A stretch of 8,922 nt of DNA from contig CAZECM010000110.1 of assembly GCA_964510785.1 (NCBI GenBank), forward strand, positions 1 to 8,922, in the 5' to 3' direction. The position numbers and the translations under genes were made by a program. Each line of letters begins with the position of its first letter. Positions within the stretch are counted from its first letter, which is position 1. The notes beneath the pieces are model-generated. The model ran no database searches and had not been told where the DNA came from. It was given only the letters and a program-made list of their open reading frames with translations. Source of the DNA: JAAYZM01 sp964510785. GTDB taxonomy: Bacteria; Actinomycetota; Actinomycetes; Actinomycetales; Cellulomonadaceae. This document shows, piece after piece, positions 1 to 5,771 of the stretch.

Positions 1-415
1 GCGAGCTCGTGGCCGAGTGCCGCAGCCGCTCGACCTCGTCGTTGATCGAGGAGTCCTTCTCGATGTAGGTGTCCGACTGCGCGATGTACGCCTCGGGCTG
101 GTAGTAGTCGTAGTAGGAGACGAAGTACTCCACCGCGTTGTTCGGCAGCAGGTCGCGGAACTCCGTCGCGAGCTGCGCCGCGAGCGTCTTGTTGGGCGCC
201 ATGACGAGGGTGGGACGCTGCAGCCGCTCGATGAGCCACGCCGTCGTCGCCGACTTGCCGGTGCCCGTCGCACCGAGCAGCACGACGTCCTTCTCCCCCG
301 CCTTGATCCGCGACTCGAGCTCGGCGATCGCGGTCGGCTGATCCCCGGACGGGGTGTACTCCGTGATCACCTCGAAGGGCGATTCGGTACGGGCCAAGTC
401 AGTCACTGGACGCAT
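1..415 (-). CDS. uvrB: UvrABC excinuclease subunit B, N-terminal part (runs off the left edge)
   Basis: UvrB is the DNA-damage verification helicase of nucleotide excision repair. It is loaded by UvrA and recruits UvrC for incision. The 138 visible residues begin MRPVTDLART and contain the GDQP motif (24-27), the Walker A loop GATGTGKS (48-55), MAPNKTLAAQL (72-82) and the beta-hairpin region YYDYYQPEAYI (101-111), followed by the family block KDSSINDEVERLRHSATSS. These make the assignment secure. The gene is cut by the window start, so about four fifths of it is missing. The ATG at 415 has no good Shine-Dalgarno site. A TAnnnT hexamer (TAGCGT) ends 6 bases upstream, so a leaderless transcript is possible. 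It is divergent from the DUF2332 gene, with 45 bases between the starts. Together with coaE and rpsA on the same strand it marks the conserved actinobacterial rpsA-coaE-uvrB block. Confidence 0.97.
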   Translation of the reverse strand, partial: MRPVTDLARTESPFEVITEYTPSGDQPTAIAELESRIKAGEKDVVLLGATGTGKSATTAWLIERLQRPTLVMAPNKTLAAQLATEFRDLLPNNAVEYFVSYYDYYQPEAYIAQSDTYIEKDSSINDEVERLRHSATSS

Positions 416-450
416 GCCACCACGCTACGCCGAGCCACTGACACGACGTA
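416..450 (-). promoter_or_regulatory. possible leaderless promoter of uvrB
   Basis: On the minus strand TAGCGT (plus positions 422-427) fits the TAnnnT -10 pattern and lies exactly 6 bases before the uvrB ATG, the spacing expected for a leaderless transcript. The hexamer 17 bases further upstream (TACGTC, 445-450) is a poor -35. No convincing SOS box is visible in this short divergent gap. This is inferred from spacing alone. Confidence 0.3.
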
Positions 451-460
451 CGGTGGCCGG

Positions 461-1528
461 ATGGGCGCCCCCGACTCTCGCCGCCTCGTCGAGCACATCC
501 GCACCCAGGCCACCGCGTGCCGCGAGCTCGGCTCCCCCTTCTACGGCGTGCTCCTGAACCACGTGGCCGACGACGTCGCCGCGGGTGGTCCCGCCGCCGA
601 GGTGCTGTCCGAGCACGCGAACGATCCGGGCCCGGCGGCCGTCGCTCTCCGGTTCGCGGGCACGGCACACCGGCTCGCCCTGGCTGGTGACGCCCCCGAG
701 CTCGCCGCGCACCTCGCGAGCACCGGCGGCGACGGAGATCCCGACGGCGCATGGCTCGCGCTCCGCGACCTCCTCGTCGACCGGCCCGCCGAGGTGCGCG
801 CGGGCCTCGAGCTCGCCCCGCAGACCAACGAGACGGGTCGCTCGGCGGCACTCTTCGGCGCGCTGCTCCACGTCGTCGGACCAGAGCCCTTGCCCGTGCG
901 ACTGTGGGAGCTCGGCGCCTCGGGTGACCTCAACCTGCTCGCCGACCGCTTCCGGTACGTCGCCGACGACGGCGGGACCTGGGGACCGTCGTCCCCCGTG
1001 GTGCTCGGCCCCGCGTGGGGCACGGTGCCCGACGGCGCACCCCCGCACGTCGATGTCGTCGAGCGGGTAGCCGGCGATGTCGCTCCACTGGACCCCACGA
1101 CGAGCGAGGGTGAGCTGCGCCTGCTCTCGTACGTGTGGCCCGACCAGGCCGAACGGCTCGCGCGCCTGCGCGGTGCGATCGGGCTCGCGCACACCGTGCC
1201 GGTGCGACGGGTCGAGGCAGGCGCGGCCACGTTCCTCGACGGGCTCGAGCTCGCCGAGGGCGCGCTCACGGTCGTCTGGCACTCGGTCATGTGGCAGTAC
1301 CTGCCACGTGAGGAGCAGGACCGCGTCACGGCCCGGATCGGCGCGCTCGACGCGCAGGCCACCACGGAGCGGCCGTTCGCCCACATCGCCTTCGCGCCCC
1401 GGCGGCCCGCACCAGGGGAACCGCACCGCTTCATCGTCTCGGCGCAGACCTGGCCCGGAGGTGAGGAGCGGCTGCTCGGCGAGGCGCCGCCGCACGGCAT
1501 GCCGGTCCGGTGGGGTGCGCCCGGGTAG
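461..1528 (+). CDS. DUF2332 family protein
   Basis: This 355-residue protein matches the full pattern of DUF2332 (COG4427), a widespread actinobacterial and proteobacterial family of unknown function. Recognisable blocks are SPFYGVLL (25-32), HRLALAGDAPELAAHL (70-85), PQTNETGRSAAL (120-131), LWELGASGDLNLLADRFRY (148-166), PLDPTT (209-214), YVWPDQAERLARL (224-236), TVVWHSVMWQYL (270-281) and a C-terminal WPGG...HG-PVRW. The E-x-G-A-S-x-x-L-N stretch resembles a nucleotide or SAM-binding loop, but that is only a resemblance. The frame stays open upstream antisense to uvrB. I chose the ATG at 461 because family similarity begins just after it and a weak ribosome site GGTGG lies 4 bases before it. 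There is no signal peptide or membrane segment. It converges on the HNH gene with 34 bases between stops and no obvious terminator hairpin. No function can be assigned. Confidence 0.9.
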   Translation: MGAPDSRRLVEHIRTQATACRELGSPFYGVLLNHVADDVAAGGPAAEVLSEHANDPGPAAVALRFAGTAHRLALAGDAPELAAHLASTGGDGDPDGAWLALRDLLVDRPAEVRAGLELAPQTNETGRSAALFGALLHVVGPEPLPVRLWELGASGDLNLLADRFRYVADDGGTWGPSSPVVLGPAWGTVPDGAPPHVDVVERVAGDVAPLDPTTSEGELRLLSYVWPDQAERLARLRGAIGLAHTVPVRRVEAGAATFLDGLELAEGALTVVWHSVMWQYLPREEQDRVTARIGALDAQATTERPFAHIAFAPRRPAPGEPHRFIVSAQTWPGGEERLLGEAPPHGMPVRWGAPG

Positions 1529-1562
1529 GCGCACGTCACCGCGCAGCTAAGCCGGGTTCGCC

Positions 1563-3134
1563 TCAGGCGGCGTGGCGGAGTGCGATCTCGACGAGGCTGT
1601 CGGTCGGTCGCGGGCGCACGAGGTCGAGCCGGCGCTGGTTGTCCGCGCCGACGGGCTCGCGCACCGCCGTGCGCGGCGCAGCGGGGGCCAACGGTGCCGG
1701 GACGCGTGTCGCGGTGGACGTGTACGTGTGGCTCGTCGGGGTCGTCGTGATCACGGTGTGCCGCTCGGTGTCCGGGTCGACCTGCTGGGTCCAGCCGTCG
1801 GCTTGCTTGGTGTAGTTGCACCCCGCGCACAGCCCCTGACCGTTCTCTGCCGCGGTCCGGCCGCCGTCGGCGTGCGGGATGATGTGATCCAGGTGCACCA
1901 CCGGGGCGTCGCACCACGGCGTACGACACAGTCCTTGATCGCGCACGCGCAGCAGCGCACCCAACCCGTCCGGGAACGTCCGACGCCGCGAGTCCATCGC
2001 GACCAGGTTCCCGCCCGCATCCGCGTACAACCGGCGCACCCACGCACCGACCTTGGTCGCCGATCGGCGCCGATCAACCTGCACACCAGGATCTGGTGAC
2101 TGCTCGGGCTCAGGCAACGCCTCCATCGCCTTGGCGACGAGCTCACGCGCCGCCTGAGCAGGAACCATGTGCCCGCTGTCCAAGACCGCCGGCTCGTGAC
2201 CCGAAGCGAGGAGCGTCGCGTCGCTCATGATCAGGTTCACCGCCACCGGCACCGCATCCGCGGTCGCTTGCCCGGTGAGGCGCTCGACCAGGGTGTCAGC
2301 CATCAACTGAGCACGCGACCGCGGGTCACCTGTGGCACGAGCCGCATCGGCGGTGCGCTGCAGGTTCGCCAACACCGCCACCCCCTGCCGCAACGGAACA
2401 AGCGCCGTCAGATACACCATCCCACCCGGGGCCGGACGCAAGCTCACACCCCGCTCGACCTCGCAGCGCTCGTTGCGACGGACCACAGCCACCGGGTCCT
2501 CCCGATAGGCGGCACGCTCGACCAACGCCTTCAACCGCTTGGTCCCCAAGCCCTGCAACGAACGCGGGTCAGCGCAGAGTTCTCGATCGACTCGGGTGCG
2601 TGCCTCCCGATCCAGGCACGCCGTCGCCGAAACCAGGATCTGCGCCCGGTACTCGTTCATCGCACCCGAACGCACCGCAGACAAAGTGTGAGGCATCTCG
2701 TTCACGAGGGCTTCCGCGACCCCGACGAGCACCTGGGCCCGAGCCGGCGACTCCCGCCGCGCAAGAGCCACCTGCCCGATCGCCGACCTGCGCGCTTGCG
2801 ACACCTTGCGCCCACGCAACGGCGAACCACACGCAGCCACCGGCTCATCATCAGCGCCGACCGAGTCACACACCGCCTCTGCAGCAGCCACCTCGCTCGA
2901 CACGATCGCGACCGCGAGCTCGGCCTGCGCCGCAGCCGCCGCACACTTCACGTCCTCCAACGCCCGAATCGCATCAACCCGCGCGCGCTGCCCCGCCGCG
3001 CCCGCGACCGTCAGCCGGTCGAACGCAGCCACCAGCTCGACGACCTCCGCGCTCAGCACGCCGTCACCACCATCGGCACCGACGGACGCACTCAAGGACG
3101 CATCCTGCGCGACCTCACACGGTGTCCGATTCAT
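1563..3134 (-). CDS. DUF222 domain-containing HNH endonuclease-like protein
   Basis: This 523-residue protein has the architecture of the actinobacterial DUF222/13E12 family. An alpha-helical DUF222 region (about 25-345) is followed by a C-terminal HNH nuclease domain (about 390-450). The HNH core is complete: zinc-type Cys pairs C403/C408 and C436/C439, the catalytic HLDHI block (H414, D416, H417) and the conserved N431. A Thr/Pro-rich tail follows. Such genes are usually multicopy and resemble mobile or selfish elements, but their substrate is unknown. The frame could start upstream at 3224 inside coaE. I chose the ATG at 3134 because a good -35/-10 pair sits immediately upstream with leaderless spacing, and because the upstream extension does not look like family sequence. 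It follows coaE after 53 bases and converges on the DUF2332 gene. Together with that gene it fills a variable slot between coaE and uvrB. Nuclease activity is inferred from intact catalytic residues. Confidence 0.92.
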   Translation of the reverse strand: MNRTPCEVAQDASLSASVGADGGDGVLSAEVVELVAAFDRLTVAGAAGQRARVDAIRALEDVKCAAAAAQAELAVAIVSSEVAAAEAVCDSVGADDEPVAACGSPLRGRKVSQARRSAIGQVALARRESPARAQVLVGVAEALVNEMPHTLSAVRSGAMNEYRAQILVSATACLDREARTRVDRELCADPRSLQGLGTKRLKALVERAAYREDPVAVVRRNERCEVERGVSLRPAPGGMVYLTALVPLRQGVAVLANLQRTADAARATGDPRSRAQLMADTLVERLTGQATADAVPVAVNLIMSDATLLASGHEPAVLDSGHMVPAQAARELVAKAMEALPEPEQSPDPGVQVDRRRSATKVGAWVRRLYADAGGNLVAMDSRRRTFPDGLGALLRVRDQGLCRTPWCDAPVVHLDHIIPHADGGRTAAENGQGLCAGCNYTKQADGWTQQVDPDTERHTVITTTPTSHTYTSTATRVPAPLAPAAPRTAVREPVGADNQRRLDLVRPRPTDSLVEIALRHAA

Positions 3135-3169
3135 CCCGATATCGTATCGAACATCCGTATCATGCGCAA
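3135..3169 (-). promoter_or_regulatory. leaderless promoter of the DUF222/HNH gene
   Basis: On the minus strand TTGCGC (plus 3164-3169) and TACGAT (plus 3141-3146) are separated by exactly 17 bases. The -10 ends 6 bases before the ATG at 3134, which places the transcription start at or next to the first codon. No Shine-Dalgarno sequence is present. The hexamer GATACG occurs twice at a 13-base interval across the spacer and -10. The spacing is seen directly; promoter activity is inferred. Confidence 0.55.
3147..3162. promoter_or_regulatory. SOS (LexA)-like box, degenerate
   Basis: TCGAAC-ATCC-GTATCA compares with the actinobacterial SOS box TCGAAC-N4-GTTCGA: the first half-site is perfect and the second matches 3 of 6 (9 of 12 overall). 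It lies entirely within the -35/-10 spacer of the HNH gene promoter, where LexA would block RNA polymerase. 13E12-family genes in Mycobacterium tuberculosis are known LexA targets, which makes this plausible, but the second half-site is weak. Confidence 0.4.
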
Positions 3170-3187
3170 CCCCTGACCTGCACAAAC

Positions 3188-3811
3188 CTAGGACGCCGCA
3201 GCCTCCGCGTCGCGCTCGGCGCACAGCCGCTGCCAGAGCACATCGACCTGCGCCCGCAGCTCGGTCTCGCTGCCCGCACCGTCGAGCACTATGTCGGCCG
3301 CAGCGAGCCGCGTCTCGTCGTCGGCCTGGGCGTCGATCCGCGCCCTCGCCTCGGCCTCGGCCAGCCCCCGCCCCTCGACGAGCCGACGCAGCCGAAGCTC
3401 CTGCGGTGCGTCGACGACCACCACGAGGTGAAACGCGTCGGCGAGGCCGACCTCGACGAGCAGGGGGACGTCGTGCACGATCACGGCGCCGTCGTCGGCG
3501 GCACCTGCCTGGGCGTCGCGCTCCGCGGAGAGCCGCCTCACCTCGGGGTGGACGATGGCATTGAGCCGCGCACGCGCGTCGTCGTCGGCGAACACGACGC
3601 CGGCGAGCGCGGCACGGTCGAGCGCACCGTCGGGCCCCACGACCCCCGCACCGAACTCCGTGACGACGCGGTCGAGCCCGACGGTGCCGGGCCCCACAGC
3701 TTCACGCGCGAGCAGGTCGTGGTCGACGACGACGGCGCCCAGCTCGGCGAACCGTCGCAGGACGACCGACTTGCCGGAGGCGATGCCACCCGTGAGTCCG
3801 ATGCGTTGCAT
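3188..3811 (-). CDS. coaE: dephospho-CoA kinase
   Basis: CoaE phosphorylates the 3'-hydroxyl of dephospho-CoA with ATP, the last step of coenzyme A synthesis in the cytoplasm. The 207-residue product starts MQRIGLTGGIASGKS, with the P-loop GGIASGKS at 8-15, followed by VVVDHDLLARE (28-38), the family block IVHPEVRRL and VIVHDVPLLVEVGLADAF, then a lid-like RLRRLVEGRGL segment. It lacks the C-terminal GrpB-like extension found on the mycobacterial enzyme. I chose the ATG at 3811 because GGATGG lies 5 bases before it; an in-frame ATG at 3820 would add three residues. In most actinobacteria coaE follows rpsA. Here it sits 39 bases after the flavoprotein gene on the same strand and may be co-transcribed with it. 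The HNH gene follows with its own promoter. Confidence 0.96.
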   Translation of the reverse strand: MQRIGLTGGIASGKSVVLRRFAELGAVVVDHDLLAREAVGPGTVGLDRVVTEFGAGVVGPDGALDRAALAGVVFADDDARARLNAIVHPEVRRLSAERDAQAGAADDGAVIVHDVPLLVEVGLADAFHLVVVVDAPQELRLRRLVEGRGLAEAEARARIDAQADDETRLAAADIVLDGAGSETELRAQVDVLWQRLCAERDAEAAAS

Positions 3812-3850
3812 ACCGACCATCCTGCCCGAGGGCGGGCCAGCGCGCCGAAG

Positions 3851-4708
3851 TCAGTCCGGGTCGCTCGGGTCGATCGGCGCGTGGTGGTCGTAGTCGCCGA
3901 CGCCGCGACGCCAGTAGCCCTGCACCTCGACCTGGGTCGCGGCCAGGCCCAGCTCGCGTCGCAGCCGACGGCGCACCGGGACGAGGCTCGTGGCCTCGCC
4001 GCCCACCCAGACGAACGTCTCCGTGTCGATCGGGCCGAGAGCGACGAACGACTCAGCGAGCACGGCCGATGCACCCGGGGCCACGTCACCGCGGTAGAGC
4101 CAGCGCACGTCGGCGCCCGGGCGCAGACCGTCGAGGTACGCCTCCTCGCCCGGGCCCTGCACCTCGGCGAGCACGAGCACGTCCATGGCGGGGTCGAGGA
4201 GCTCGAGCCAGCGCGCGACGGATGGCAGCGCCGTCTCGTCCGCGGCGACCACGGCCCGCCGGAAGCCCTCCGGGACGAGCTTGGACCCCCGCGGGCCGAT
4301 GATCGAGGCGGTGTCGCCGGGGCGGACGTTCTCGATCCACACCGCGAGGGGGCCTGGTGTCGTGTCGGCCTGCTCGTGGACCACGACGTCGAGGTCGAGC
4401 TCGGGCCCACCCGAAGGGCCCTCGGCGCGGAACGCGCGCGGCGTCATGTCGCGGCGTACCTGCTGGCCACCCTCCGGGGACGTGCCCCCCGACCCGTCGG
4501 GCAGGTGCACGAGACCCGTGACGGGGTCGGCAAGGAAGAGCTTGACGTGGTCGGTGGGGCCCACGCTCGCGAAGTCGACGAGATCGGGACCCGTGAGCGT
4601 CACGCGACGCAGATGGGCGGTGAGGTCGGTGACGGCGTGCACCTCGAGGGTGCGCAGCTTCAGCTCGTGGGCGATGCGGGCGCGCGCAGGGCGCTGGGTA
4701 GTCGACAC
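3851..4708 (-). CDS. siderophore-interacting flavoprotein (ViuB/SIP family ferric reductase)
   Basis: SIP-family proteins are cytoplasmic FAD enzymes that reduce ferric siderophores to release iron. This 285-residue protein has the expected FAD-binding barrel (about 18-135) followed by the SIP C-terminal domain (about 145-270). Visible motifs are RRVTLTGPDL, DHVKLFL, the FAD-binding block RRDMTPRAFR (85-94), GPRGSK, ADETALPSVARWL (156-168), VWVGGEA and the terminal signature GYWRRG (264-269). The FAD block usually reads R-x-Y-T-x-R, so Met replaces the common aromatic residue. Start choice: the GTG at 4708 has AGGGTGG 5 bases upstream. The in-frame GTG at 4717 would add three residues but has a poorly spaced site. 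The gene is divergent from efeU, and a DtxR/IdeR-like box overlaps its ribosome site, which suggests iron repression. coaE lies 39 bases downstream. Confidence 0.93.
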   Translation of the reverse strand: MSTTQRPARARIAHELKLRTLEVHAVTDLTAHLRRVTLTGPDLVDFASVGPTDHVKLFLADPVTGLVHLPDGSGGTSPEGGQQVRRDMTPRAFRAEGPSGGPELDLDVVVHEQADTTPGPLAVWIENVRPGDTASIIGPRGSKLVPEGFRRAVVAADETALPSVARWLELLDPAMDVLVLAEVQGPGEEAYLDGLRPGADVRWLYRGDVAPGASAVLAESFVALGPIDTETFVWVGGEATSLVPVRRRLRRELGLAATQVEVQGYWRRGVGDYDHHAPIDPSDPD

Positions 4709-4727
4709 GTAGGCCACCCTAACCCGG
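4709..4727. promoter_or_regulatory. DtxR/IdeR-like iron box at the siderophore-interacting gene
   Basis: The 19 bases match the DtxR/IdeR consensus TTAGGTTAGCCTAACCTAA at 12 positions, including an unbroken CCTAACC block (10-16) and TAGG (2-5). The box covers the ribosome-binding site and upstream start of the flavoprotein gene. The match is moderate. Its support comes from the function of the gene and from a second box nearby. Confidence 0.5.
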
Positions 4728-4780
4728 CGATGCCGTTGCGCCCGGTGACCTACTTCACAGGCTTGCCCCTCGCCCTGAAG

Positions 4781-4799
4781 TTAGGTGAGGAGTACCTTA
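4781..4799. promoter_or_regulatory. DtxR/IdeR-like iron box upstream of efeU
   Basis: TTAGGT-N7-ACCTTA matches the 19-base DtxR/IdeR consensus at 13 positions, with both outer half-sites nearly perfect inverted copies. A TAnnnT hexamer (TACCTT, 4793-4798) lies within it, so a bound repressor would cover a plausible -10. It is 54 bases upstream of the efeU ATG. This is the standard arrangement for iron-repressed uptake operons in actinobacteria. Confidence 0.65.
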
Positions 4800-4853
4800 C
4801 TTTCGCTAGCGCACGCCGGAGTCGGCCGACGAGCGTCCTGCCCGGAAGGTCCC

Positions 4854-5771
4854 ATGGTCGCCGCATTTCTGATCGGCTTGCGCGAGGGTCTCGAAGCCGC
4901 CCTCGTCGTCGGGATCCTGGTCGCATACCTCCACAAGACCGGGCGTGATCACGCCCTCCCCCGGCTGTGGGCCGGCGTGGGACTCGCCGTCGTCGGCTCG
5001 CTCCTGCTCGGCGCGGTCCTCACGTTCGGCGCGTACGGCTTGTCGTTCCGGGCGCAGGAGGCGATCGGCGGACTGCTCTCGATCCTCACCGTCGGCCTCG
5101 TCACCTGGATGGTCTTCTGGATGCTCGGCGCGTCACGCACGATCGCCAAGGACCTGCACCTCGCGGTCGATCGATCGATCGAGTCGGCGTGGGGCGTCGT
5201 CGTCATCGGCTTCGTCGCCGTCGCTCGCGAAGGGATCGAGACCACGCTCTTCCTGTGGTCCACCATCCGCTCCTTCGGTGACGGCGGCAGGGCCTCGATC
5301 GGCGCCGTGATCGGTCTGGTGTGCGCAGCCGCACTCGGCTGGGCGATCTACCGTGGCATGGTCCGCATCGACCTCGGCGTGTTCTTCCGCTGGACGGGGG
5401 CCGCGCTCGTCGTCGTCGCCGCGGGCGTCCTCGCCTACGGGATCCACGACCTCCAGGAAGCCGCGTTCCTGCCGGGACCGTTCACGGCCGCGGCGCCGAT
5501 CGACCCGGCCACGGGCACGGTCGCGGTGGGCCTCGGCGCCTTCCCGTTCGGGTGGGCGTTCCAGGTCTCCCACGTGATCGCCCCCGACGGCCTGCTCGGC
5601 GCCCTGCTCAAGGGCACGGTCGGATTCACCCCGGAGATGACCTGGCTCGAGGTCACCGTCTGGGCGCTCTACCTCGTCGTCGTCGGCACGGCCTTCGTCC
5701 GCCGCGCCTTCCTCACCCCACCACCCGCGGCCGGGAGCACCGTCTCCGTCGCAGAAGGAGCCACGCCATGA
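4854..5771 (+). CDS. efeU: iron permease EfeU (FTR1 family)
   Basis: EfeU is the membrane channel of the EfeUOB ferrous/ferric iron importer. This 305-residue protein carries the two REXXE iron-binding motifs of the OFeT/FTR1 family: REGLE at 10-14 in the first helix and REGIE at 125-129 in the fourth. About seven hydrophobic helices are visible (roughly 4-26, 38-60, 70-92, 114-135, 147-167, 178-196 and 266-287). There is a longer extracytoplasmic loop before the last helix and a short polar C-terminal tail. I chose the ATG at 4854 because it has GGAAGG 4 bases upstream and gives the family N-terminus MVAAFLIGLREGLE. An in-frame upstream start would place non-conserved residues inside the iron box region. 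The stop overlaps the efeO start by four bases (ATGA), indicating translational coupling. It is first in the efeUOB operon and probably iron-repressed. Confidence 0.97.
   Translation: MVAAFLIGLREGLEAALVVGILVAYLHKTGRDHALPRLWAGVGLAVVGSLLLGAVLTFGAYGLSFRAQEAIGGLLSILTVGLVTWMVFWMLGASRTIAKDLHLAVDRSIESAWGVVVIGFVAVAREGIETTLFLWSTIRSFGDGGRASIGAVIGLVCAAALGWAIYRGMVRIDLGVFFRWTGAALVVVAAGVLAYGIHDLQEAAFLPGPFTAAAPIDPATGTVAVGLGAFPFGWAFQVSHVIAPDGLLGALLKGTVGFTPEMTWLEVTVWALYLVVVGTAFVRRAFLTPPPAAGSTVSVAEGATP

Noticed and set aside
17..460. Upstream extension of the DUF2332 reading frame by 148 codons
   Set aside because: It runs antisense through the certain uvrB coding region, has Arg/Val-rich low-complexity translation and shows no family similarity. 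Family sequence begins after the ATG at 461.
1529..1562. Possible terminator between the convergent DUF2332 and HNH genes
   Set aside because: I could find no stable inverted repeat in these 34 bases.
541..2043. 500-codon open frame on the minus strand
   Set aside because: It is antisense to the DUF2332 gene and overlaps the HNH gene in a different frame. The composition is Arg/Ser/Pro-rich and no domain is recognisable.
3824..3833. Small GCCC/GGGC hairpin between the flavoprotein and coaE genes
   Set aside because: The stem is four base pairs with a two-base loop, too small to support a terminator or regulatory call.
2600..4948. 782-codon open frame on the plus strand
   Set aside because: It lies antisense to the HNH, coaE and flavoprotein genes and runs into efeU in another frame. 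It is a high-GC shadow frame with Pro/Arg/His-rich translation.
5167..5182. Four tandem TCGA copies
   Set aside because: The stretch lies within efeU and encodes a plausible DRSIE segment. It is a short coincidence in high-GC coding sequence.
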